A DNA stretch of 64,000 nucleotides from assembly GCA_963764585.1 (NCBI GenBank), contig CAVXTB010000003.1, positions 1,054,001 to 1,118,000 of the forward strand. The letters are read 5' to 3'. Position 1 is the first letter of the stretch, and the number at the start of each line of letters is the position of its first letter. The stretch is from JAOPZW01 sp963764585. Lineage in GTDB: Bacteria; Actinomycetota; Thermoleophilia; Solirubrobacterales; Solirubrobacteraceae. Below the pieces are notes generated by a model. That model ran no database searches, had not been told where the DNA came from, and saw nothing but the letters and a program-made list of their open reading frames with translations. Both the position numbers and the translations under genes were made by a program. Of this stretch, positions 25,013-32,614 are shown in pieces.

Positions 25013-25595
25013 AGATGTCGGACGCCGGCTGTATGTCCTCGCCGAGGGCAACGCCGGCTACCTCACCGCGCGCGCGGCAGCCGGCGCGGGCATCGCCCGG
25101 TCGACGCTGTCGCATCACGCCCGTCCGGGCGGCCGACTCGTCCACGTCGCTCGCGGCCTGTACCGCCTGCGCGACTTCCCCAGCAGCCCCCACGAGCACA
25201 TCGTGGCCGGATGGCTGCGCACACCGCCGTCGGCCGACGCGGTCGTCTCGCACGAGAGTGCGCTGGAGCTCGACGACCTCTCCGACGTGATCGCCGACGA
25301 GGTCCACGTCACGGTCCCACGGACGCGGCGCCGCAAGCCGATCGAAGGCGTCGTCGTCCACCCGACCACGTTCCCGGTCACGAAGCGGCAGCGGCGGAAC
25401 GTGCTCGGGATTCCGGTTACGACGGTTGACCGCACGATCATCGACGTCCTGCGCTCGACCGGAATGACCGAGCAGGCGGAGGCGGCCGTCGAGCAGGCGC
25501 TGCAGCGCGGGCTCACGACCAAGCGGCGGCTGCGAGCGACCGCCGAGGCGTTCCCCCAGGCCGTGCAGCGCCAGGTCGCGGAGCTAACGCGATGA
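24981..25595 (+). CDS. abiEi: AbiEi-type antitoxin (type IV toxin-antitoxin)
   Basis: A 204-residue protein with the AbiEi plan: an N-terminal winged HTH (about residues 15-75; GYLTARAAAGAGIARSTLSH, then GGRLVHVARGLYRLRDFP) and a C-terminal AbiEi_1-type domain with SHESALELDDLSDV and VPVTTVDRTIIDVLR. Antitoxins of this type neutralise the effect of AbiEii without binding it and repress the operon. The start lies inside the nested palindrome. It overlaps abiEii by ATGA. It lies among remains of an integrative element, where such systems are common as phage defence or stabilisation cargo. Confidence 0.85.
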   Translation: MFDQFEQNGDKDVGRRLYVLAEGNAGYLTARAAAGAGIARSTLSHHARPGGRLVHVARGLYRLRDFPSSPHEHIVAGWLRTPPSADAVVSHESALELDDLSDVIADEVHVTVPRTRRRKPIEGVVVHPTTFPVTKRQRRNVLGIPVTTVDRTIIDVLRSTGMTEQAEAAVEQALQRGLTTKRRLRATAEAFPQAVQRQVAELTR

Positions 25596-26470
25596 AGTAC
25601 GCGACCGACCACGCCTTCCGGACCGCGCTCGAGGCGCGGATCAAGCAGGGGCAGACCGGCTCCGCCGGCGTGTCGCGACTGCGCAAGCGCATCGTCTTCG
25701 AGCGGCTGCTCGCCCGCCTCGTCGTCGAAGCACCCGGCGAGTGGGTGCTCAAGGGCGGGTTCGCGCTCGAGCTCCGCCTCGGCAGCGTCGCGCGGAGCAC
25801 CAAGGACGCCGACTTCGAGTGGCGGCTCGCCGAGGAAGACGCGGTCGAGATGCTCCTCGACGCCGCCGCGCTCGACCTCGGCGACCGCTTCACGTTCGCG
25901 CTCGAGCGCGCCGACGAAGAGACCGACCTCCCCGGCGGCGGCCAGCGGTGGCGTGTCACGGCGACGCTCGCCGGCCGGATCTTCGAGCGCGCCGTCATCG
26001 ACGTCGCATTCGCCGTCGCGCCCGTCCACGCGCCCGATGAGATCGCTACATCGAGCCTCCTCGAGTTCGCGGGCATCGACGGCGTCGAGGTCCCGACCCT
26101 CGGCATCGAGCAGCACCTCGCCGAGAAGCTCCACGCCTACACCCGCGAGTACGCCGGCGGGCGCCGCAGCACGCGCGTCAAGGACCTCGTCGACGTCGTC
26201 GTCATCGCCAACACGTCGGCCGTGGACGCCGCAAGGCTTGCCGAGGCGATCACAGCGATCTTCGACCGTCGGGCCGAGCACACGGTTCCCGCGGCGCTGC
26301 CGGAGCCACCCGCGGAGTGGACGGCGCCGTGGCGGCGCCTCGCGCGCGATGTTCCCGCCACCGCCGACATCACCGAGGGCCATGGCATCGCCGTCGCGCT
26401 GTTCGACCCGATCCTGGCCTGCACGGTCGCGACGGGCGCGTGGCGACCCGGCGAGGGCTGGACGACTTGA
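25592..26470 (+). CDS. abiEii: AbiEii-type nucleotidyltransferase toxin
   Basis: A 292-residue member of the AbiEii/AbiGii nucleotidyltransferase toxins. Motif I is WVLKGGFALELRLG (Gly-Gly), motif II is STKDADFEW (the D-x-D pair that holds metal), and the conserved EQHLAEKLHAYTREYAGGRR stretch has the Lys and His of motif III/IV. GTP or CTP transfer to RNA is the activity described for relatives, causing growth arrest; the substrate here is unknown. It is coupled to the antitoxin by an ATGA overlap and appears intact, in contrast to the integrase and the XRE regulator on either side. Confidence 0.88.
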   Translation: MKYATDHAFRTALEARIKQGQTGSAGVSRLRKRIVFERLLARLVVEAPGEWVLKGGFALELRLGSVARSTKDADFEWRLAEEDAVEMLLDAAALDLGDRFTFALERADEETDLPGGGQRWRVTATLAGRIFERAVIDVAFAVAPVHAPDEIATSSLLEFAGIDGVEVPTLGIEQHLAEKLHAYTREYAGGRRSTRVKDLVDVVVIANTSAVDAARLAEAITAIFDRRAEHTVPAALPEPPAEWTAPWRRLARDVPATADITEGHGIAVALFDPILACTVATGAWRPGEGWTT

Positions 26471-26543
26471 GCGCGACGCGCCGGCGCCACGCAAGACTTC
26501 AGTTTCGGTGTAGTTCCGCGTCTCGTCCTACGCTGGACGGACC

Positions 26544-26996
26544 ATGACCGATCCCGGTTGGGACCTGTGGGACGCCAAGCGTGTCCGCACGACGCTATGG
26601 CCCTCCACGGAAGACTGGCCGGACGGGGACGAGCTCTGGCCCGAGGCGGCGATCAGTCCACCCGACGATCGGAGCTATGACGCCGCTCCGATCCGCGCGA
26701 GTGACGTCGAGTCGAAGCCGGGTCCGCTGTGGATCACCTACTGGGTCTGGGCAGTCGGCACCCCGTTCGTCAAGATCGGTCGCACGCAGTACCAGGCCGA
26801 TCGCGACGGCCACTGGCAAGGCAAGGCCGAGCTGGCCCGACGTCGCGTGAGGGAGTGGTCGACGGGCTGCATGTACCCCGTGCAACTGATCCGGGTGCAC
26901 CTCGCCGATGCCGAACACGAGGGCATCGAGCACGACCTACGCGAAGCGGCGCGGGTAACGCGAGAGCGTGAGTGGTTCGATCTGCGCCGCCTGTAG
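26544..26996 (+). CDS. T5orf172 (GIY-YIG-related) domain protein
   Basis: A 150-residue protein. From residue about 60 it reads WITYWVWAVGTPFVKIGRTQ, then RRRVREWSTGCMYPVQLIRV and a closing EREWFDL. The VKIGRT core, the following Arg helix, and the C-terminal E-W-F are those of the T5orf172 domain, a relative of the GIY-YIG nuclease fold found in phage and mobile-element proteins. The first 60 residues are acidic and Trp-rich and not part of the domain. No partner domain is present. It probably belongs to the cargo of the decayed element. Confidence 0.65.
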   Translation: MTDPGWDLWDAKRVRTTLWPSTEDWPDGDELWPEAAISPPDDRSYDAAPIRASDVESKPGPLWITYWVWAVGTPFVKIGRTQYQADRDGHWQGKAELARRRVREWSTGCMYPVQLIRVHLADAEHEGIEHDLREAARVTREREWFDLRRL

Positions 26997-27670
26997 TTAG
27001 TGGCGCGAATGCTTCCGGCGGGCGTACTCGTTCAACGCCCACATGCCTGCCACGAACCGCTCCTCGCCACGATCCAGGACGAGCCCCTGGGCCACGCCAT
27101 CGCGCACCCGCACCGGCTGCCAGTCCATGTCTGAATGAAGCAAGTAGTCGTCAATCGTGTAGACGAGCGCCTCCCCATGCATGTTGAAGCTGACCCCTCG
27201 GAGCCATTCAGGCAGCGACTCGACCCACTGCGTGTCTCGGGGCTCAGGCTCGACGTCGAAGCGCTGTCCGGATCGCCGAGGCCTGGGCTGCGTCGGTCGG
27301 CTTCGCGCTCGAGCTCCTCCGCCATGCTCTTGAAGAGCTGGCGCTCCGTGCCGTTGCTAGCGGTAAGTGCGCGCATGCCGACAGCGTTGGCTGCTCTACG
27401 CAGCCCGTCGACATCGAGTGTTCCAAGCACGGCTTCCAGGAGTACGAGCTGCGGGTCTATCGGTCCCTCCATCACGAAGAGCTCGCTCGGATCGACGTCG
27501 TAGAAGCGCGCGACGGGATTGGCGGTGCCGGCGTGGGCGGGCTTGCCTTGTTCTAGCCGGCGGAGCGTCTCGACGGCAATGCCGATGCCGGCAGCTGCCT
27601 GACGCAGGGAGAGCCCTCGCTCCGCGCGCAACCTTTGGAGCGTTTCGCCAGTCGCCTGCACCTTCACCAT
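26997..27670 (-). pseudogene. XRE-family regulator, frameshifted
   Basis: The N-terminal half has a Cro/C1-type HTH (residues about 10-60): LQRLRAERGLSLRQAAAGIG, then IAVETLRRLEQGKPAH and VARFYDVDPSELFVME. From about 27270 the frame becomes Ser/Arg-rich; the next phase gives a coherent C-terminus (QRFDVEPEPRDTQWVESLPE, then MHGEALVYTIDDYLLHSDMD) to a stop at 26997. A one-base shift joins them into about 224 residues. It has a near-consensus promoter upstream. Either a real mutation or a sequence error; if intact it would be the element's regulator. Confidence 0.65.
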
Positions 27671-27715
27671 CGCTTTGTGCCTCTGTCGCGAATTGTCCTA
27701 AGAAAGGCTAGGTCA

Positions 27716-27744
27716 AGATTAGACATCCTTCGACTGCATGTCAA
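27716..27744 (-). promoter_or_regulatory. Sigma-70-type promoter of XRE regulator gene
   Basis: On the minus strand TTGACA (27739-27744) is followed after exactly 17 bases by TAATCT (27716-27721). The start codon of the XRE gene is 45 bp downstream. This is one of the clearest -35/-10 pairs in the window. Confidence 0.6.
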
Positions 27745-27882
27745 GCGAAGGGTCCTTCCCGGCGGGGCGGGATCCGTCGCAGCCGTCCGTCGCGCGGACA
27801 CCACCGAACACACGCTCGGGGTCCAATTCGGGGTCCAATTTCAGGGCATCTCAGAGGCACCGAGAACTAAGAAACCCCTGCT

Positions 27883-27919
27883 ATTTCGCATTTCTCCAAC
27901 CCAGAAAAGAGTGCGAAAT
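27883..27919. repeat. Inverted repeat beside tRNA-Pro fragment
   Basis: ATTTCGCA (27883-27890) and TGCGAAAT (27912-27919) are perfect 8-bp arms separated by 21 bp, in locally AT-richer DNA. The right arm abuts the tRNA-Pro anticodon-stem sequence, which is where tyrosine integrases often cross over, so the arms may be integrase binding sites. A transcription terminator is the alternative reading. Confidence 0.4.
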
Positions 27920-27966
27920 CCGGCTGGGGGCCGGGCGGTCGCAGGTTCAAAGTCCTGTCTCCCCGA
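27919..27966 (+). pseudogene. 3' fragment of tRNA-Pro(GGG), probable att site
   Basis: The sequence matches the 3' two-thirds of a tRNA-Pro: anticodon stem TCCGG/CCGGG around a 7-base loop CTGGGGG (anticodon GGG), variable loop CGGTC, T-stem GCAGG/CCTGT and acceptor strand CTCCCCG plus discriminator A. There is no matching D-arm or 5' acceptor strand upstream. The T-loop has eight bases (TTCAAAGT) instead of seven, so it could not be functional. A displaced tRNA 3' end is the usual scar at the distal end of an element integrated in a tRNA gene; the intact copy should lie at the other end but is not in the window. Confidence 0.6.
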
Positions 27967-28013
27967 CTCGAAGGCGGAACCCCGGCATCGATCGCCGCTG
28001 CTAGAAAGCGCCG

Positions 28014-28691
28014 GTGCCCGACGCCGTCATCTTCGACCTCGACGGCGTCCTGCTGGACTCCGAGCCGCGCTGGAATGCCGCGAAGGAGGCGCTCGTCCGC
28101 GAGGCCGGCGGTCGCTGGCGGCAGGAAGCCCCGGCCGCGATGATGGGCATGAGCGCGCCGGAGTGGTCGGCGTACCTGCGCGACGTCCTCGGCGTCCCGA
28201 TGGATCGCGACGCGATCAACCGCGGCGTCGTCGCGCGCATGCGCGACGGCTACCGCGAGAGCCTGCCGCTGCTGCCCGGAGCGACCGAGGCCGTGCCGGC
28301 GCTCGCCGCCCGCTGGCCGCTCGGCCTGGCGTCGTCGTCGAACCGCGAGATCATCGACATCGTGCTCGAGGCCGCCGGCTTCGCCGACGCCTTCGCCGTG
28401 ACGGTCTCCTCGGAGGAGGTCGCGCGCGGCAAGCCGGCTCCCGACGTCTACCTCGAAGCGGCGCGCCGGCTCGACGTGCCGCCCGCGCGCTGCGTGGCCA
28501 TCGAGGACTCGAGCAACGGCCTGCGCGCCGCGGCGGCCGCGCGGATGGCCGTCATCGCCGTGCCCAACCCGCACTACCCGCCGGCGCCCGACGCGCTCGC
28601 GCTCGCCGCGGCGACGGTCGCGGTGGTGGGCGAGGTCACGCCGGAGCTCGTGGAGCGCGCGGACCTCAGCAGTCGGTCCCGCACCCGGTAG
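28014..28691 (+). CDS. HAD-superfamily hydrolase (beta-phosphoglucomutase-like)
   Basis: A 225-residue HAD-IA protein. Motif I FDLDGVLLDSE carries the two catalytic Asp residues, motif II is LASSSNREI, motif III Lys is in ARGKPAPDVYLEAA, and motif IV is VAIEDSSNGLRAAAAA. The four-helix C1 cap between residues 15 and 85 is that of beta-phosphoglucomutase/phosphatase relatives. The start is GTG 28014. Likely a small-molecule phosphatase; substrate unknown. It is the first host gene after the probable element end. Confidence 0.88.
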   Translation: MPDAVIFDLDGVLLDSEPRWNAAKEALVREAGGRWRQEAPAAMMGMSAPEWSAYLRDVLGVPMDRDAINRGVVARMRDGYRESLPLLPGATEAVPALAARWPLGLASSSNREIIDIVLEAAGFADAFAVTVSSEEVARGKPAPDVYLEAARRLDVPPARCVAIEDSSNGLRAAAAARMAVIAVPNPHYPPAPDALALAAATVAVVGEVTPELVERADLSSRSRTR

Positions 28692-28733
28692 CGTCCCGCG
28701 CATGACCGAAGAAAGGGCGTACGCCCGCGCGCG

Positions 28734-29255
28734 TTGAGCGCCGAGAAGTCCCGGCCAGGCGACATCCGCCGTGGCCGCCGGCAGCGCAGGCACGGCTGCT
28801 GGGACCACCTCGTCGTGGCCCCGTTGTGGGTCGCGTTCCAGGCGAACCTCGGGACATTGCTGCGCACATGCGACGCGGTCGGCGCGTGCATGGCGGTCCC
28901 CGACACCGCGCACTACCGCCAGGCGCTCGCGCACGGCGACACGCTCGGCCCGGGCCGCCGCCCGTGCATCCATTGGGTGCGCACCGGCAAGGACCGCTGG
29001 GTCAGGCGGCAGCGTGCCGACGGGTGGCGGATCGTCGCCGTCGAGCTCGCCGAGGGAGCTATCGCGCTGCCGCGCCTGGAGCCGGCGCGGCAGCGGACGG
29101 TGGTGCTGCTCGGCCACGAGTGGCACGGCGTCCCCGAGGAGCACGTCGAGGCGGCCGACGCCTGCGTCGAGATCCCGATGGTCGGGCGCGGAGCGAGCCT
29201 CAACGTCGCCGTCGCCGGCAGCCTGGTGCTCTACCGCCTCGCGGGCATGGCATGA
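28734..29255 (+). CDS. SpoU/TrmH-family RNA methyltransferase
   Basis: A 173-residue SPOUT-fold protein. Motif 1 is NLGTLLRTCDAVGA (the catalytic Arg), motif 2 is VVLLGHEWHGVPEE and motif 3 is IPMVGRGASLNVAVAGSLVL, which together form the trefoil knot binding S-adenosylmethionine. It is short, with no N-terminal substrate domain, resembling TrmL/TrmH-type tRNA 2'-O-methyltransferases. TTG 28734 is the start used here; the exact N-terminus is uncertain. The target nucleotide cannot be told from sequence. Confidence 0.85.
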   Translation: MSAEKSRPGDIRRGRRQRRHGCWDHLVVAPLWVAFQANLGTLLRTCDAVGACMAVPDTAHYRQALAHGDTLGPGRRPCIHWVRTGKDRWVRRQRADGWRIVAVELAEGAIALPRLEPARQRTVVLLGHEWHGVPEEHVEAADACVEIPMVGRGASLNVAVAGSLVLYRLAGMA

Positions 29256-29332
29256 CCGACTAACGCACCGGTGCGTTGCGTGTGCTGCGTGGCATGTCAG
29301 TTGAGACTGCTCGACCGCCGCGGACTCATCGG

Positions 29333-30064
29333 TTACGGCGCGAGGCGGTGGCGTTCCTCGAGCTCGCGTGCCAGGTCGAGCGTTCCCTCGTCGACGCCCG
29401 CGGGCGTGAGGTCGTGGGCGGCGAGGATCGCCTCCTCGACCGCCTCGATCGTGACGCCGGGCGCCGCGTCGTCCAGGGCGCCGGCCGTCGCCGGGTCCCA
29501 GTCCAGGCCCAGCGCGCGGTAGACGTCGAACAGCACCGCGCGCAGCCGCTCGCCCCCCCCGATCAGGACGAACGCGCTCAGCAGCGCGCCGCCGCGCACC
29601 ACGCGCTGCGCGGTGCCGACGAGCTTTATGCGCCCGGCGGCGCTGACCGTGTACGCGCCCGGGCAGTACTCGCCCGGGATCTCGCCGACGCGCGCGTCGA
29701 GGCCGAAGCCGGCGATCGCGCCGGCCAGCAGCTCGGCGCCGTCGCGGAAGCGGTCGTGCAGGCTGGCCGTCGCGTCGTCCTGGGCGGTGATCTCCTCGTA
29801 GATCAGCGACTGCTCGTGATAGGCCGCGGCGTGGCCGCCGGCGAGCCGCACGATCGGCTCGAAGCCTGCGTCGCGCGCGGCGGCGCCGGCCTCGGCGAAG
29901 CCCGGGCGCAGCGTGTCCAGCCGGCCGAAGGCCAGCGTGGGGCCGGGGCGGTAGAGCCGCACGGTGGGCGCGAGCTCGCCCCCGGCGACCTGCCCGAGCA
30001 GCGCATGCGACAGCGCGATGTCCAGCGCCGGGCGCTGGGGGAACGAGTGGCGCAGCAGGCGCAC
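29333..30064 (-). CDS. Biotin/lipoate A/B protein ligase family (LplA-like)
   Basis: A 243-residue protein starting at GTG 30064 (VRLLRHSFPQRPALD). The BPL/LplA fold is indicated by FGRLDTLRPGF, then VRLAGGHAAAYHEQSLIYEE, where the usual RRTGG substrate loop reads RLAGGHA, and by the lipoyl-binding Lys motif GRIKLVGTAQRV, followed by LSAFVLIGG. Expected to attach lipoate or octanoate to E2/H proteins. The gene begins 8 bp after the stop of the truncated amine oxidase, so the two may be cotranscribed. Confidence 0.8.
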   Translation of the reverse strand: MRLLRHSFPQRPALDIALSHALLGQVAGGELAPTVRLYRPGPTLAFGRLDTLRPGFAEAGAAARDAGFEPIVRLAGGHAAAYHEQSLIYEEITAQDDATASLHDRFRDGAELLAGAIAGFGLDARVGEIPGEYCPGAYTVSAAGRIKLVGTAQRVVRGGALLSAFVLIGGGERLRAVLFDVYRALGLDWDPATAGALDDAAPGVTIEAVEEAILAAHDLTPAGVDEGTLDLARELEERHRLAP

Positions 30065-30072
30065 GCCGCGAC

Positions 30073-30711
30073 TCAGCGGCGCAGGGCCGTCGCGACGTCG
30101 CGCGCGGCGCGCTCGCCCGCGCGCACGGCGCCGTCCATGTAGCCGAGCCAGTAGTCGGCGGTCTCGGTGCCGGCGAAGTGCACGCGCCCGACGCGGTCCC
30201 ACTCGCGGGCCTTGGCCGCATGCCACGGGGCCGTCACGCCGACCTGCTTGGCCGGGGCGTCGAGCTTGGCCGCGGCGGCGACCGCCTGCTGCACCTCGGG
30301 ATCGTCGGGGAGGCCGGGCACGGCGGGGTAGAGCGAGCGCGCGCCGCTCGCGAGCAGGACGTTGGAGCCGACGTTGTAGGTCGGAAAGGTCGCGACGCCG
30401 ACCGCGCGCGCGAGCGCCACGATGCGGTCCTGCGTCGGACCGACGAACTGGCCGCCGACCTCGCTGACGTGCCCGCCGCCGATCGACCGGTTCAGGGTGC
30501 GCCCGCCGACGCGATCGCGCGCCTCGAGCACGACGACGGTGCGGTCCGCCGCGACGAGCGCGCGGGCCGCGGCGAGGCCCGAGAGGCCGGCGCCGACGAC
30601 GCAGACGTCGACGCGCCGCGTGCGCCGCGCGGCATTCGAACGCACCGCGAGGGCGGCCGCACCGGCGGCTCCCGCCCCGACGAGCTGGCGGCGGGTGAGG
30701 AGGTCGTCCAT
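30073..30711 (-). CDS. Flavin amine oxidase with large internal deletion
   Basis: The N-terminus has a Tat-type start (TRRQLVGAGAAGAAALA) and then the Rossmann FAD motif VVGAGLSGLAAARAL, VVLEARDRVGGRT and GGQFVGPTQDRI of monoamine-oxidase-type flavoproteins. It is followed as far as the LDAPAKQV...APWHAAKAREWD block. The chain then jumps directly to the C-terminal FAD motif GRVHFAGTETADYWLGYMDG and AVRAGERAARDV. Family members are about 450-500 residues; this one has 212, so roughly 240 residues (substrate domain and half of the FAD fold) are missing, in frame. It is almost certainly inactive. An IS110 element lies 9 bp upstream of its start codon. Confidence 0.85.
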   Translation of the reverse strand: MDDLLTRRQLVGAGAAGAAALAVRSNAARRTRRVDVCVVGAGLSGLAAARALVAADRTVVVLEARDRVGGRTLNRSIGGGHVSEVGGQFVGPTQDRIVALARAVGVATFPTYNVGSNVLLASGARSLYPAVPGLPDDPEVQQAVAAAAKLDAPAKQVGVTAPWHAAKAREWDRVGRVHFAGTETADYWLGYMDGAVRAGERAARDVATALRR

Positions 30712-30720
30712 CGGTTGCTC

Positions 30721-31776
30721 CTATGTCAAGGCGAGCGCCGAGTCAAGGGCGTTCGTGGTCGGGGTGTTCATGGTGTTGAAGATGGTGCGGATGAGGTGGC
30801 GTTTGAGGCAGCGCAGGGCTTCGCGCTTGGTCTTGCCGTCGCTGATGCGGCGAGCGATGTAGTCCTTGGCTGGCTGGTGGCAGCGCAGCTGGGTGACGGC
30901 TACGCGGTGGACGGCGGCGTTGAGCTGGCGGTTGCCGCCGCGGTCCAGCCGCACGCGCGTGCTGTTGCCGCTTTGGGCGGGGATCGGCGCGATCCCTGCC
31001 AGCCTGGCGAGCTTGGCCGGGCTGCGGAAGCGCTCGATGCCGGCGATCTCTGCGATCAGCTTGGCCGCGGTCAGCGCGCCGACGCCGGGTAGCTCCAGCA
31101 GCCCTGGCTGCACGCCGCGAACCAGCACCAACACCTCGCGCTCGATCGCGGCGGCCTGCCGCGTGAGCTCCTTGATCCGGCGGACCTGGGCGCGCATGAC
31201 GCGGACGTCGGCGTCCTGGGGAGCGCGCGCCAGACGGCCGGCGAGGCGGTCCAGCCAGACGATCCGGTCCAGACAACCGGTCGGGAACTCGAGCTCATGC
31301 CAGCGGTCGTGCAGCAGCCAGCGCAGCCGGCACTGGATGCGGGTGCGCTCGGCGATCAGGTCCTCGCGGTGATCCAGCAGCAGCTTGATCTCGCGCGCCG
31401 GGCCCTCAAGCCGCGCCACAGCGAGCGTGTCGATGCCCTCCTCAAGCGCGGCGCGGGCGACGGCCAGCGAGTCGATCGGGTCGCTCTTGCCGCGCTGGCG
31501 CGATCCGCGCCGACGGCCGGCCATCAGCTTCGGCGGCACCCTGACCACGCGCTCGCCGCGGGCCAGCAGAAACCGCTCCAGCTTGCCCGACACGTGTCGG
31601 CAGTCCTCGATCGCCCACACCCGCTCACCATCCAGGCGCCGTGCCCAGGCCAGCATCCGCTCGTGCCCGGCGCTCGTCGCCTGCACCGTCTCGCTGCTGC
31701 GCAGCTCACCGGTTGCGGCGACGACCGCCGAACACGTGTAGCTGCGCTTGTGAGGGTCCGACCCGATCACGATCAT
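30721..31776 (-). CDS. IS110-family transposase (DEDD bridge recombinase)
   Basis: A 351-residue transposase, intact. The RuvC-like domain shows VIGSDPHKRSYT (first Asp), VWAIEDCRHV (Glu) and KSDPIDSLAVARAAL (two Asp). The Transposase_20 domain has LLELPGVGALTAAKLIAEIA and then IPAQSGNSTRVRLDRGGNRQ with the Ser nucleophile. It is only distantly similar to the IS110 protein at 6068, so it is a different element. ATG 31776 fits the family start. The stop codon lies inside the 11-bp flanking repeat. Confidence 0.92.
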   Translation of the reverse strand: MIVIGSDPHKRSYTCSAVVAATGELRSSETVQATSAGHERMLAWARRLDGERVWAIEDCRHVSGKLERFLLARGERVVRVPPKLMAGRRRGSRQRGKSDPIDSLAVARAALEEGIDTLAVARLEGPAREIKLLLDHREDLIAERTRIQCRLRWLLHDRWHELEFPTGCLDRIVWLDRLAGRLARAPQDADVRVMRAQVRRIKELTRQAAAIEREVLVLVRGVQPGLLELPGVGALTAAKLIAEIAGIERFRSPAKLARLAGIAPIPAQSGNSTRVRLDRGGNRQLNAAVHRVAVTQLRCHQPAKDYIARRISDGKTKREALRCLKRHLIRTIFNTMNTPTTNALDSALALT

Positions 31777-32093
31777 CTGCACCGTCCCTTCGTCAGTTGA
31801 CGCCGGCGAAGCGGATCTCCGGTCGACACACCTCAGTCGGGGCGGTTGCCACGCTCCTATCAAGTCAGGCCGGCGATCCTCGGGCGGCGGCGAGCGACAC
31901 AACCGATGCAGGTCAGACCACACGGTCGACACCGAGCCTAGGAGTCAGCTCGCCGCCGACCCGGGACCACACCGGCCCGGTCGGACGTCACCGCGCCCGG
32001 CACCCCGAACGCTGACATGACCCGAGCCTAATCGAGCGTTCACGATCGCCGCGCGGCGGGTAAGCCTCCCGCTACGAGAGAGGTCGAGTGCCC
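31777..32093. other. Non-coding left end of IS110 element (candidate bridge RNA)
   Basis: No gene is seen. Its position, upstream of the transposase and inside the flanking direct repeat, is where IS110-group elements encode the bridge RNA with its target- and donor-binding loops. I could not identify the loops by eye. Confidence 0.4.
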
Positions 32094-32119
32094 GAGAGGC
32101 CCGCTACGGCGGGCCTCTC
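32094..32119 (-). terminator. Strong hairpin after ATPase-domain gene
   Basis: An 11-bp perfect stem GAGAGGCCCGC / GCGGGCCTCTC with a 4-base TACG loop, 5 bp beyond the stop codon of the minus-strand gene at 32125. It is probably that gene's terminator. Its right arm overlaps the 11-bp repeat that flanks the IS110 element. Confidence 0.75.
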
Positions 32120-32124
32120 CTATG

Positions 32125-32556
32125 TCAGCGCTCGATCTCGAACCAGACGTGGGTCGAGCCCTCGTGCACGCCCCAGCGCTTGCTGAGCGTCTGCACGAGG
32201 TGCAGTCCCCAGCCGCCGACCTCCGTCGCCGGCCGGTTGCGCGCGACGGGGACGAAGCCGACGCCCTGGTCGATGACCTCGGCGCGCAGCTTGCGCGGGC
32301 CATCGACGTCGACCTTCAGGCACAGCGCGCCTTCGCCGCCGTACTTGACGGAGTTGGTGATCAGCTCGGAGACGAGGAGCTTCAGGTCCGGGATGACGTC
32401 CGCGGCCACGACTCCTGAAAGGCCGTCGACCGCGCGGCGGGCGATGCCGGGAGCGGTGCGATTGCGAGGGATGTCGACGCTGAGAGTCATCTGCCGGACC
32501 GACGTCTCAGCAGGGATTCCGCCACGGCCGGAACCTAAACCTGCTTCGGCGGCCAT
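32125..32556 (-). CDS. Anti-sigma-factor-type ATP-binding protein
   Basis: A protein of about 143 residues with the HATPase_c_2 (GHKL) fold of anti-sigma regulatory factors: LKLLVSELITNSVKYGGEGA (N-box with the Mg-binding Asn), EVIDQGVGFVP (G1) and GGWGLHLVQTLSKRWGV (G2). Such proteins bind sigma factors or anti-anti-sigma partners and act as serine kinases. I favour ATG 32556 because GAAGGG lies just upstream; ATG 32490 (MTLSVDIPRN) is an alternative closer to the domain start. No sigma or STAS gene is adjacent. It is divergent from the response regulator. Confidence 0.85.
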   Translation of the reverse strand: MAAEAGLGSGRGGIPAETSVRQMTLSVDIPRNRTAPGIARRAVDGLSGVVAADVIPDLKLLVSELITNSVKYGGEGALCLKVDVDGPRKLRAEVIDQGVGFVPVARNRPATEVGGWGLHLVQTLSKRWGVHEGSTHVWFEIER

Positions 32557-32614
32557 CAGCCCTTCTTCGCCAACTCTTACGACGCGCTGGTGTCGTTGGG
32601 ACGTGAGCACGGCG

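Larger units (their letters stand above)
27671..28013. other. Gap holding promoter, inverted repeat and tRNA remnant
   Basis: This 343-bp gap is noticeably less GC-rich than its surroundings. It contains the promoter of the XRE gene (27716-27744), a direct repeat of CGGGGTCCAATT (about 27817-27842), an 8-bp inverted repeat (27883-27919) and a tRNA-Pro fragment (27919-27966). It looks like one end of an integrated element. Confidence 0.6.
30718..32127 (-). mobile_element. IS110-family element, second copy type
   Basis: The transposase gene plus a 340-bp upstream non-coding stretch is enclosed by an 11-bp direct repeat CTCCTATGTCA (30718-30728 and 32117-32127). IS110 elements have no terminal inverted repeats and are flanked by short core repeats, and their left end carries the bridge RNA, so 31777-32116 is the candidate bridge-RNA region. 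A partial copy GCTCCTATCAAG at about 31853 gives an alternative left boundary. It sits between the start of the damaged amine oxidase and the 3' end of an ATPase-domain gene. Confidence 0.5.
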
